DNA of 64,000 nt from Rhodoferax sp. GTDB taxonomy: Bacteria > Pseudomonadota > Gammaproteobacteria > Burkholderiales > Burkholderiaceae_C. The DNA is taken from positions 62,001 to 126,000 of the forward strand of contig SSFF01000005.1 of the NCBI GenBank assembly GCA_008015235.1. Reading direction: 5' to 3'. A program made the translations under genes and the position numbers. Below, in pieces: positions 44,651 to 52,173 of this stretch. Every line of letters starts with the position of its first letter. Within the stretch, counting starts at the first letter, position 1. The notes beneath the pieces were generated by a model. The model saw only the letters and a program-made list of their open reading frames with translations. It was not told the DNA's origin and did no database searches.

Positions 44651-44905
44651 ATGGCCGATTTGAAAAAGCAATTTGAAGCAGCTGTTGCCAACTCGAAAAA
44701 GCTCACCGAGCGTCCCGACAACAGCACCCTCCTGAAAATTTACGCACTCTACAAGCAGGCCACAGAAGGCGACAACACCGAAAAGCGTCCTGGCATGATG
44801 GACATGGTGGGCCGCGCCAAGTGGGATGCCTGGGACAAGATCAAAGGCACCGACAGCAAGGCTGCCATGCAGCAATACATCGATCTGATCGAATCTTTAG
44901 GCTAA
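44651..44905 (+). CDS. Acyl-CoA-binding protein (ACBP)
   Basis: This 84-residue protein matches the four-helix ACBP family, which is widespread in eukaryotes and sporadic in bacteria. Conserved elements are the helix LKKQFEAAVANSKKL, the ligand region YALYKQATEGD and RAKWDAWDKIKG. It would bind and buffer long-chain acyl-CoA in the cytoplasm. GGAG lies six bases before the ATG at 44651. It is transcribed divergently from the WS/DGAT gene and ends in a repeat that also forms its terminator. Confidence 0.93.
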   Translation: MADLKKQFEAAVANSKKLTERPDNSTLLKIYALYKQATEGDNTEKRPGMMDMVGRAKWDAWDKIKGTDSKAAMQQYIDLIESLG

Positions 44906-44960
44906 ATCAGGCTATAGCCCGCGCAAAACATAAGCGCAGTGCTCCTAAATAAATAGCACC
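44904..44960 (-). repeat. Intergenic repeat family A, copy 6
   Basis: On the minus strand it begins GTGCTATTTATTTAGGAGCA and ends GCGGGCTATAGCCTGATTTA. It starts inside the acyl-CoA-binding protein stop codon and overlaps the left arm of the terminator. Confidence 0.65.
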
Positions 44961-44978
44961 CACGGGTGCTATTTTTTT
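44951..44978 (+). terminator. Terminator of the ACBP gene, overlapping the end of the convergent gene
   Basis: An 11-bp stem (AAATAGCACCC / GGGTGCTATTT) with a 2-base apex is followed by a T-run to 44978. The right arm and T-run overlap the last codons of the convergent PHA-system gene, whose stop is at 44969. Confidence 0.85.
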
Positions 44979-45295
44979 GAGGAAGCCTTCTTGCGCGCCG
45001 GCTTGCTTGCCAGCAACGTGTCCAGATTCTTCACGATCTCAGCCTCGATGCGGCCCTTGAAGGCCCCCAGCAGGAAGCCCAGTTTGGCACGCAATTCGAA
45101 GGCATCGTCGCTGACTTCCAGGGTGCCGTTGACACCCGAGCGTTTGAAATGCACGGTATCGGCCGCATCGCCTTCCTCTATGGTGCATTCCATGTCAAAC
45201 TCCTGCTCGACATGCTCGGCCCATTCCAGCGCCACTTTGCGGGCACCTGCCAGGCCCAGACCATGCTCCCGGTGTATGTGAAGATCGGCCACCAC
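44969..45295 (-). CDS. Polyhydroxyalkanoic acid system family protein
   Basis: This 108-residue protein matches the PHA granule/system family (PHA_gran_rgn): it begins MVADLHIHREHGLGLAGARK, has a mixed alpha/beta core (HFKRSGVNGTLEVSDDAFEL) and a helical amphipathic C-terminus ending in Lys-rich ARKKASSKK. The fold is similar to small START-like regulators of granules. It lies back-to-back with the DUF1840 gene (18 bases between starts) and converges on the acyl-CoA-binding protein. The last Lys codons are encoded by the terminator T-tract of the opposite strand. Confidence 0.88.
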   Translation of the reverse strand: MVADLHIHREHGLGLAGARKVALEWAEHVEQEFDMECTIEEGDAADTVHFKRSGVNGTLEVSDDAFELRAKLGFLLGAFKGRIEAEIVKNLDTLLASKPARKKASSKK

Positions 45296-45313
45296 TTTCT
45301 CCTCGTTAGCGCA

Positions 45314-45643
45314 ATGTATAGATTCAAATCCCGGGTTACCGGCGACCTGATTATGCTGGAGCCCAATGGCCGCCAGATGCTCAAAATTCTAGGCCGCACG
45401 GACGAAGCCACATGGGCCAAGGGCATTCTGGAGCCAGTGGACATGCCTGCTGCCATCGCAGCGCTGGAAGCCGCCATCGTGGCCGACGAGCAGCGGCGCA
45501 AGGCAGCCGAGGAGAAGGCCTTGGAAGAGGGGGAAGCCTTGCCCCCCAGCGAGGGAATTTCGCTGCGTCAGCGCGCCACGCCCTTCATCGCCATGATCCA
45601 GCGCTGCCTAGAGGCCGAAAAGGAAATCGTCTGGGGCGTGTGA
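45314..45643 (+). CDS. DUF1840 protein
   Basis: This 109-residue protein matches DUF1840, a small betaproteobacterial family of unknown function. It begins MYRFKSRVTGDLIMLEPNG, followed by QMLKILGRTDEATWAKGIL and a long acidic helix (EEKALEEGEALPPSEG) before a conserved end EAEKEIVWGV. It is divergent from the PHA-system gene with only 18 bases between start codons. The function is not known. Confidence 0.85.
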   Translation: MYRFKSRVTGDLIMLEPNGRQMLKILGRTDEATWAKGILEPVDMPAAIAALEAAIVADEQRRKAAEEKALEEGEALPPSEGISLRQRATPFIAMIQRCLEAEKEIVWGV

Positions 45644-45683
45644 TGCAGGGACACCCCTGACGCGGCGCCTGGCGGCATTCCCG

Positions 45684-46940
45684 CTATTGGTAGGTGCGGG
45701 CGTCCTCGATGACCTTGCCGTCATTGGGCAGGCTGCCCGGTGCCAGCACCTCGACCTGGGCGCGCAGCTTGGTCACATCGCGCACGGCTTCGCTGATGCG
45801 GGCAACCAAACCTTCGGCTGCGGCACTGCTCTCGACCTTGAGGGTCATCACGTCATTGGCCATCTCGCCACTCACTACCAGGCGGGCACGCCCGATTTCA
45901 GGGAAGCGCTTGGCAATGTCGTCAACCTGCTTGGGGTGCACAAACATGCCACGAATCTTGGTGGTCTGGTCGGCACGACCCATCCAACCCTTGATCCGTG
46001 TGTTGGTCCGTCCGGTGGGGCACTGCCCTGGCAGGATGGCCGACAGGTCCCCCGTCCCAAAGCGCACCAGCGGGTAGGTGCTGTTGAGCACCGTGACCAC
46101 CACCTCGCCCACCTCGCCTTCTGGCACCGGGTCCCCGGTACCGGGGCGTACGATCTCAATGACCACACCCTCGTCCACCACCAGGCCCTGGCGGGCGCTG
46201 GTTTCATACGCAATCGAGCCGACATCGGCCGTGGCATAGCACTGGTAGGCGTCGATGCCACGTGCCAGGTACCAGTCGCGCAGGCTAGGCGGAAACGCTT
46301 CGCCGCCAAACATGGCCTTCTTCACGCTGGACAGGGCCACGCCCATGTCTGCGGCCTTCTCCAGGATGATCTTCAGGAAACTGGGGGTACCAATATAGCC
46401 TGCCGGCTGCAGATCCAGCATGGCCTGCACCTGCTGTTCGGTCTGACCGGTGCCGCCCGCAAACACGGTACAGCCGACCGCGTGGGCGCCGGTCTCCATC
46501 ATGGAACCGGCCGGCACAAAGTGGTAGCTGAAACAGTTGTGGATCAGTTCCCCAGGCCGGAAGCCCGCGGCATAGATGGCACGGGCCATGCGCCAGTAGT
46601 CGGCATTGCGGCCTTCGGGTTCGTAGATCGGCCCCGGGCTGGAAAACACACGTGGCATGGCCGCGCCGAAGGGTACGGCATTGAGCCCCCCGAACGGCCC
46701 CGTCTGCGCCTTGCGCCCACTGTCCTGGATGCCATGCAACTCCGACTTGCGTGTGACCGGCAATTGGGCCAGGACAGCGCGGCTGGTCACCGCCTGCGCG
46801 TCAACTCCGGCCAGGATGCGGGCGAAGGCAGGCGACGCATTCTGGGCCAGTGCGATCTGCTGCGGCAAGGCCGCCATCAGCGCCGACTCGCGCAGCGCTG
46901 GGTCTCGCGCTTCGAGCGCGTCGTACAGGGAATCTGCCAT
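45684..46940 (-). CDS. Phenylacetate-CoA ligase-like (PaaK family) AMP-forming enzyme
   Basis: This 418-residue protein is an ANL-superfamily ligase of the PaaK type, shorter than FadD enzymes. Landmarks are FSSPGPIYEPEGRNADYWRM (about residues 99-118), FAGGTGQTEQQVQAMLDLQP, the adenylate region MFGGEAFPPSLRDWY, VRFGTGDLSAIL and the C-terminal IKGWMGRADQTTKIRGMFVHP. Substrate could be phenylacetate, another aryl acid or a carboxylate. It is the last gene of the second liv operon, 16 bases after livF, so the operon encodes two distinct CoA ligases. Confidence 0.87.
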   Translation of the reverse strand: MADSLYDALEARDPALRESALMAALPQQIALAQNASPAFARILAGVDAQAVTSRAVLAQLPVTRKSELHGIQDSGRKAQTGPFGGLNAVPFGAAMPRVFSSPGPIYEPEGRNADYWRMARAIYAAGFRPGELIHNCFSYHFVPAGSMMETGAHAVGCTVFAGGTGQTEQQVQAMLDLQPAGYIGTPSFLKIILEKAADMGVALSSVKKAMFGGEAFPPSLRDWYLARGIDAYQCYATADVGSIAYETSARQGLVVDEGVVIEIVRPGTGDPVPEGEVGEVVVTVLNSTYPLVRFGTGDLSAILPGQCPTGRTNTRIKGWMGRADQTTKIRGMFVHPKQVDDIAKRFPEIGRARLVVSGEMANDVMTLKVESSAAAEGLVARISEAVRDVTKLRAQVEVLAPGSLPNDGKVIEDARTYQ

Positions 46941-46956
46941 GGGAGAACTCCGCCTT

Positions 46957-47769
46957 TCAGGCCAACCAGCGCTTGCGGCGCTTGTAGCTCTTTACATCCT
47001 TGAAACTCTTGCGCTCGCCACCACCCATGCCAAGGTAGAACTCCTTCACGTCCTCGTTGGTACGCAGGTAGTCGGCGGCCCCATCCATCACCACCCGGCC
47101 AGACTCCATGATGTAGCCGTAGTCGGCGTACTTGAGAGCCATGTTGGTGTTCTGCTCGGCCAGCAGGAAGGTGACCTTTTCCTTGACGTTGAGGTCTTTC
47201 ACGATCTCGAACACTTCTTCCACGATCTGCGGTGCCAGGCCCATGGAGGGCTCGTCGAGCAGCACCATGTTCGGATTGGTCATCAACGCCCGACCAATGG
47301 CGCACATCTGCTGCTCCCCCCCCGAGGTATAGGCGGCCTGCGAGGTGCGGCGTGTTTTCAGGCGCGGGAAATAGGTGTAGACCTTCTCCAGGTTGGCCGC
47401 GATTTCGGCCTTGCTGTCGCGGGTGTAGCCCCCCGTGAGCAGGTTTTCCTCGATGGTCAGGTGGGCGAAGCAATGGCGCCCTTCCATCACCTGCACCACG
47501 CCACGCTTCACGAGGTCGGCCGGAGACAGGTTTTCGATGCGTTCGCCACGCAATTCGATGGAGCCTTTGGTGACTTCCCCGCGCTCGCCCGCCAGCAGGT
47601 TGGAAATGGCGCGCAGGGTCGTCGTCTTGCCCGCACCGTTGCCTCCCAAGATGGCAACGATGCCGCCTTCGGGCACTTGCAGCGAAACGCCCTTAAGCAC
47701 CAGGATCACGTGGTTGTAAATCACTTCGATCCCGTTGACGTTCAGAACGATGTTTTTGGTTTCACTCAT
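46957..47769 (-). CDS. livF: ABC transporter ATP-binding protein LivF (operon 2)
   Basis: This 270-residue ATPase has Walker A LGGNGAGKTTTLRA (about residues 41-54), signature SGGEQQMCAIGRALM, Walker B MVLLDEPSMGLAPQIV and the Gln-type H-loop (LLAEQNTNMALK). The C-terminal end SYKRRKRWLA is basic like that of operon 1. The gene is separated from the binding-protein gene by 180 bases containing hairpins and a repeat, the largest gap inside this operon. Confidence 0.93.
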   Translation of the reverse strand: MSETKNIVLNVNGIEVIYNHVILVLKGVSLQVPEGGIVAILGGNGAGKTTTLRAISNLLAGERGEVTKGSIELRGERIENLSPADLVKRGVVQVMEGRHCFAHLTIEENLLTGGYTRDSKAEIAANLEKVYTYFPRLKTRRTSQAAYTSGGEQQMCAIGRALMTNPNMVLLDEPSMGLAPQIVEEVFEIVKDLNVKEKVTFLLAEQNTNMALKYADYGYIMESGRVVMDGAADYLRTNEDVKEFYLGMGGGERKSFKDVKSYKRRKRWLA

Positions 47770-47788
47770 AGCGATAGTTCCATTCAGA

Positions 47789-47843
47789 CCAAATGAAAAA
47801 CCCGCGTCGCGAGGCTTTCATTTGGCGGGTGGCAATGCCACCC
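47789..47843. other. Two strong hairpins inside liv operon 2, upstream of livF
   Basis: A 10-bp perfect inverted repeat (CCAAATGAAA at 47789-47798, TTTCATTTGG at 47816-47825) is followed by a 7-bp stem-loop GGGTGGC / GCCACCC (47827-47843). Both lie between the binding-protein stop and the livF start; neither has a T-run after it in the operon direction. They may stabilise the upstream message or attenuate livF expression. Confidence 0.6.
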
Positions 47844-47848
47844 GTCGT

Positions 47849-47950
47849 CCCGAAACACCGCGGAACCGGCTTGGCCGGGCCGCAGGTGTTGCCCCCTGCA
47901 AGGGGGGTGGCGTCGCGCGACACGGAGTGCGCGCAGCCTGGGGGTGTGCC
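47849..47950 (-). repeat. Intergenic repeat family B, copy 2 (GC-rich)
   Basis: On the minus strand it carries a CACACCCCCAGGCTGCGCGC segment, then ACCCCCCTTGCAGGGGGC, then GCCCGGCCAAGCCGGTTCCG, each of which can form a hairpin. It resembles a very common Comamonadaceae intergenic repeat as I remember it. It sits directly after the binding-protein stop codon. Confidence 0.6.
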
Positions 47951-49278
47951 TAGCTTTGGCAGTCCGCCGGTGTGCGCGCAGTCAGCTTCTTGTCGGCAGC
48001 GTATTTGGCAGCGGTGTTCTTGACCAGGGGCTTGATGATCTGCTCGTCGCCCTGCAGCCAATCGGAAGTGAACTGCCACTTGGCACCGTCCCAGGTGTGG
48101 ATACGGGCCCAGGAAGCACCCATGTGGTCCATGCACGAGGTGCTGATGGGACGCATCACGCCAGCAAAGCCCAATCCGTCCAGCTTGGCCTGGGTCAGAT
48201 TCAAGTTTTCCAGTCCCCAGCGCACTTGCTCGCCAGTCATGACCTTGCCCTTGCCGAAGCGCTCTTGCGCAGAACGCACGCCTTCGATGGCCAGCATCGC
48301 GCTCATGGCGCCGCGCATGTACAGCACCTGGCCAACTTCTTCCTTGGGACCTGTGCCCTGGTTCTTGGCGTGCAGGGTGGCCAGCACGTCCTTCACCAGC
48401 TTGGAGTTGGGTTCGGCACCGTGCTGCATGGTCACGGCGTTGTAGCCCTTGGCGCCTTCGGCCACGTCCTTCACGTCCGGCTCAGCGCCGGCCCACCACA
48501 CACCGTACATCTTCTCGCGCGGGTAGCCAGTGGCTTGCGCTTCCTTGATGGCAGTGGAGTTCATCACGCCCCAGCCCCACAGCACGACGTAGTCAGGGCG
48601 GTTCTGGCGAACTTGCAGCCAGGTGGCCTTCTGCTCCACACCGGGTGCAGTCACGGGCAGCAGCGTCAGGTTGAAGCCGTGCATCGCAGCGCGCTCCTGC
48701 AGCAGGGGGATGGGCTCCTTGCCAAACGGGCTGTCGTGGTACACCAGAGAAATCTTCTTGCCCTTGAGCTTATCGAAGCCGCCTTCCTTCTTGGCGATCG
48801 CTTGCATGATGGCGTCCGCAGCCACCCAGTAGGTGCCCGCGATGGGGAAGTTCCACTTGAACACCGAGCCATCGGCGCTTTCGCTGCGGCCGTAACCCAC
48901 GGTCACCACAGGAATCTTGTCGACCGGCGCTTTTTCGGTGATGGCGAATGTGGCGCCCGTGGACAGGGGCTGCACAAACGAGGCGCCCTTGCCCTTCAGA
49001 CGCTCATAGCACTCCACGCTGCGAGCGGTGTCGTAGCCAGTCTCGCACTCTTCATACGAGAACTTCACACCATTGATACCACCGCGGCTGTTGACGAGCT
49101 TGATGTAATCGACATAGCCATTGGCCCATGGCACGCCATTGGGGGCATAGGGTCCGGTGCGGTAGGACAGCACCGGAATGAACTGCTCTTTGGCTTGGGC
49201 CATGGCATTGCCAGCCACCAGCGCGGAAGCACCGGTAGCAACCACTGCGGCTGCGAGAACGATTTTGCGAAGCTTCAT
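47950..49278 (-). CDS. Periplasmic substrate-binding protein of liv operon 2
   Basis: This 442-residue protein is a type I periplasmic binding protein (Peripla_BP_6) for importer 2. Signal peptide: MKLRK, a hydrophobic core, then VAGNAMA before the probable cleavage site ahead of QAKEQFIPVL. The mature part includes GGINGVKFSYEECETGYDTA and LVYHDSPFGKEPIPLLQE, the latter typical of the hinge region. It is about 50 residues longer than the operon 1 protein, and the two share only family-level similarity, so the cargoes probably differ. The start has AGGAG upstream. Confidence 0.92.
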   Translation of the reverse strand: MKLRKIVLAAAVVATGASALVAGNAMAQAKEQFIPVLSYRTGPYAPNGVPWANGYVDYIKLVNSRGGINGVKFSYEECETGYDTARSVECYERLKGKGASFVQPLSTGATFAITEKAPVDKIPVVTVGYGRSESADGSVFKWNFPIAGTYWVAADAIMQAIAKKEGGFDKLKGKKISLVYHDSPFGKEPIPLLQERAAMHGFNLTLLPVTAPGVEQKATWLQVRQNRPDYVVLWGWGVMNSTAIKEAQATGYPREKMYGVWWAGAEPDVKDVAEGAKGYNAVTMQHGAEPNSKLVKDVLATLHAKNQGTGPKEEVGQVLYMRGAMSAMLAIEGVRSAQERFGKGKVMTGEQVRWGLENLNLTQAKLDGLGFAGVMRPISTSCMDHMGASWARIHTWDGAKWQFTSDWLQGDEQIIKPLVKNTAAKYAADKKLTARTPADCQS

Positions 49279-49334
49279 TTGTCTCTCCTTTTAATGAACT
49301 GGTGAAGCACAGGGGAACACGGGAACGAACGGAA

Positions 49335-50411
49335 TCAGTGTGGGAACGGCCACAGGCGCAGTTTCTGCTTGGCAATCGCCCACAACTTGGCCAACCCGTG
49401 CGGTTCCACAATAAGGAACCACACGATCAGGCCACCAAAGATGATCAGCTCGGCATGCGACACACCTGCCGTCGATATCTCGATGCCAAACAGGCTGGCC
49501 AACGCGGGCAGGAACTGGTTCAGGAAGATTGGCAACACCACGATGAACGCAGCGCCGAAGAAGCTACCCATGATGGAGCCCATGCCGCCGATGATGACCA
49601 TGAACAGGAGCTTGAACGACTGGTCCACCGAGAATGCTGCTGGCTCCCAGGCCCCCAGGTAAATGAAGGCCCACAAGGCGCCGGCCATGCCAACGATGAA
49701 GGAACTCACGGCAAAGGCACTGAGCTTGGCGAACATGGGACGGATACCGATCACGGCAGCCGCGACGTCCATGTCGCGGATAGCCATCCACTCACGGCCC
49801 ACGGCGCCACGCACGAGGTTCTTGGCCATCAACGCCACCACCACCAGCACGCACAGGCAGAACATGTACTTGGCCAGAGGGCTGTCAATGGGAACGCCCA
49901 TGAACTGCAGGTTGGCGACCGATACCGAGCCCGAGGGTGAGTAGTTGGTGAACCATTGGACACGCAGGAACATCCAATCGGCGAAGAACTGCGCCGCCAG
50001 CGTGGCCACGGCCAGATACAACCCCCGCACCCGCAGGCTGGGCAGTCCGAACACGATACCGAACAACATGGCGCAAACACCACCCAGGATCAGCGCAGCC
50101 AGCAAAGGCATGTCGGGCACCCGGACAAAGAAGTTGTAGGCGCTGTAGGCCCCCACTGCCATGAAGGCACCTGAACCCAGGGAAATCTGTCCGCAGTAGC
50201 CCACCAGAATGTTGACCCCGATGGCAGCCAGCGAAAAGATCAGGAAGGGGATCAGGATCGACGTGAAGTAGTAGTCGCTGGCCACCCCGGGCACGGCGAC
50301 AAACGCGAGGCCCAGCATCACCAGCATGGCCCAACGGTCCTGCGCGATCGGCAGGATCTGCTGGTCGGCACGGTAGGTCGTCTTGAATTGACCGTTCTCT
50401 CTGTACAACAT
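49335..50411 (-). CDS. livM: Branched-chain amino acid/carboxylate ABC transporter permease LivM (operon 2)
   Basis: This 358-residue permease shows LVGYCGQISLGSGAFMAVGAY (about residues 69-89), VATLAAQFFADWMFLRVQW and LLFMVIIGGMGSIMGSFFGA, as expected of LivM. About 30 cytoplasmic residues precede the first helix and a basic tail ends KQKLRLWPFPH. It lies 21 bases after livH and 56 before the binding-protein gene. Confidence 0.93.
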   Translation of the reverse strand: MLYRENGQFKTTYRADQQILPIAQDRWAMLVMLGLAFVAVPGVASDYYFTSILIPFLIFSLAAIGVNILVGYCGQISLGSGAFMAVGAYSAYNFFVRVPDMPLLAALILGGVCAMLFGIVFGLPSLRVRGLYLAVATLAAQFFADWMFLRVQWFTNYSPSGSVSVANLQFMGVPIDSPLAKYMFCLCVLVVVALMAKNLVRGAVGREWMAIRDMDVAAAVIGIRPMFAKLSAFAVSSFIVGMAGALWAFIYLGAWEPAAFSVDQSFKLLFMVIIGGMGSIMGSFFGAAFIVVLPIFLNQFLPALASLFGIEISTAGVSHAELIIFGGLIVWFLIVEPHGLAKLWAIAKQKLRLWPFPH

Positions 50412-50432
50412 GTTTCTTACTCCAGCACGAAC

Positions 50433-51362
50433 TCAGACGCGATCAATGATCTTCTCGCCGAACAACCCTTGCGGACGGAACAGCAGGAAGGCCAGCGCCA
50501 GGACATAGGCAAACCAGATCTCGATGCCACCACCCACGTACGGGCCAAGGTACACCTCGGAAAGCTTCTCACCCACACCGATGATGAGACCGCCCACAAT
50601 GGCGCCCGGCACCGAAGTCAGACCCCCCAGAATCACCACGGGCAAAGCCCGCAGCGCGACCGTAGTCAACGAGAACTGCACACCCAGCTTGCTACCCCAG
50701 ATCATCCCGGCCACCAGCGCAACCACCCCCGCCACACACCACACCGTCACCCAGATGCGGTTGAGCGGAATGCCGATCGACTGGGCCGCCTGGTGGTCGT
50801 CGGCCACTGCGCGCAGCGCACGACCCGTGGCCGTTTTCTGGAAAAACACCGACAGTGCGCCCACCAGTGCGGCAGCGATCAGGGCGGCGTAGAAATCCTC
50901 CTTGTTGATGAGGATGCCGCCTTCAAACATGCTCTCCAAAATCATCACCGGATCCTTGGGCATGCCGATATCGATCTTGTAGATGCTGGAACCGAACAGC
51001 GTCTGGCCGAAGCCTTCGAGCAGGTAGGTGATGCCCAAGGTGGCCATCAGCAGGGTGGTGCCCTCCTGGTTGACGAGATGGCGCAGCACAAGCCGTTCAA
51101 TCACATAGGCCACGACGAACATCACCGCTCCGGCCCCCACAAAAGCCAAGACATTGGCGATGAGCGGGCTGTCGATGCCGGTGGCAGCAGGAATCCACTC
51201 GGCAAACCGCGCCATGGCCAGGGCCGCGAACAGCACCATGGCGCCCTGTGCAAAGTTGAACACACCCGACGCTTTGAAAATCAAGACAAAGCCCAGGGCC
51301 ACCAGCGAATACAGCATGCCCGCCATCAGGCCGCCCAGCAAAGTTTCCAGAAAGAATGCCAT
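50433..51362 (-). CDS. livH: Branched-chain amino acid/carboxylate ABC transporter permease LivH (operon 2)
   Basis: This 309-residue permease begins MAFFLETLLGGLMAGMLYSL and contains the LivH features GVFNFAQGAMVLFAALAMAR, LGGLTSVPGAIVGGLIIGVG and LAFLLFRPQGLFGEKIIDRV. It pairs with LivM. Its start is 11 bases after the livG stop, within a tight ligase-livG-livH-livM order. Confidence 0.93.
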   Translation of the reverse strand: MAFFLETLLGGLMAGMLYSLVALGFVLIFKASGVFNFAQGAMVLFAALAMARFAEWIPAATGIDSPLIANVLAFVGAGAVMFVVAYVIERLVLRHLVNQEGTTLLMATLGITYLLEGFGQTLFGSSIYKIDIGMPKDPVMILESMFEGGILINKEDFYAALIAAALVGALSVFFQKTATGRALRAVADDHQAAQSIGIPLNRIWVTVWCVAGVVALVAGMIWGSKLGVQFSLTTVALRALPVVILGGLTSVPGAIVGGLIIGVGEKLSEVYLGPYVGGGIEIWFAYVLALAFLLFRPQGLFGEKIIDRV

Positions 51363-51373
51363 GTTCTTGTTCC

Positions 51374-52159
51374 TTAGTGGCTGGTACCCAGATAGGCACT
51401 GATCACATCTTCGTTGTTGCGCACTTCGTCGGGAGTGCCATCGCCGATCTTCTTGCCGTAGTCCAGCACCACGACACGGTCCGAGATGTCCATCACGACG
51501 CCCATGTCGTGCTCGATCAGGACCACGGTCGTACCGAATTCATCGTTCACGTCGAGCACGAAGCGGCACATGTCCTGTTTTTCTTCCACGTTCATGCCAG
51601 CCATGGGCTCGTCGAGCAGCAGCACCTGCGGTTCCATGGCCAGGGCGCGACCCAAGTCGACACGCTTCTGCAGGCCGTAGGGCAACTGGCCCACGGGGGT
51701 CTTGCGGTAGGCCTGGATTTCCAGGAAATCGATGATGCGTTCGACAAACTCACGGTGCATGATCTCTTCGCGCTCGGCCGGGCCGATGCGCAAGGCCTGC
51801 AGCAGGATGTTGCTCTTGATCTTGAGATTGCGCCCCGACATGATGTTGTCGAGCACGCTCATGCCCTTGAACAAGGCCAGGTTCTGGAACGTGCGGCCAA
51901 TGCCCATGGTCGCCACCTGGTGGCTGTCCATGTGTTTGAACTCCTGCCCACGAAAGGTGATGGAGCCGACCTGCGGCTTGTAGACGCCATTGATGCAGTT
52001 GAGCATGGAGCTCTTGCCGGCTCCGTTGGGACCGATGATGGCGCGAATCTCATGCTCACGCACGTTGAACGAGATGTCGGTCAGCGCCTTCACGCCCCCA
52101 AAGCTCAGGGAAATGTTCTTGACGTCCAGGATGACGTCACCAATGTGTTTCTTCGCCAT
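51374..52159 (-). CDS. livG: ABC transporter ATP-binding protein LivG (operon 2)
   Basis: This 261-residue ATPase has Walker A GPNGAGKSS (about residues 39-47), the degenerate LivG signature LPYGLQKRVDLGRAL, Walker B VLLLDEPMAGMN and the switch His in VVLIEHDMGVVM. The insert between Walker A and the signature (about residues 80-150) is normal for LivG. It starts 14 bases after the ligase gene. Confidence 0.94.
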   Translation of the reverse strand: MAKKHIGDVILDVKNISLSFGGVKALTDISFNVREHEIRAIIGPNGAGKSSMLNCINGVYKPQVGSITFRGQEFKHMDSHQVATMGIGRTFQNLALFKGMSVLDNIMSGRNLKIKSNILLQALRIGPAEREEIMHREFVERIIDFLEIQAYRKTPVGQLPYGLQKRVDLGRALAMEPQVLLLDEPMAGMNVEEKQDMCRFVLDVNDEFGTTVVLIEHDMGVVMDISDRVVVLDYGKKIGDGTPDEVRNNEDVISAYLGTSH

Positions 52160-52173
52160 GTTGTAAAACCCTC

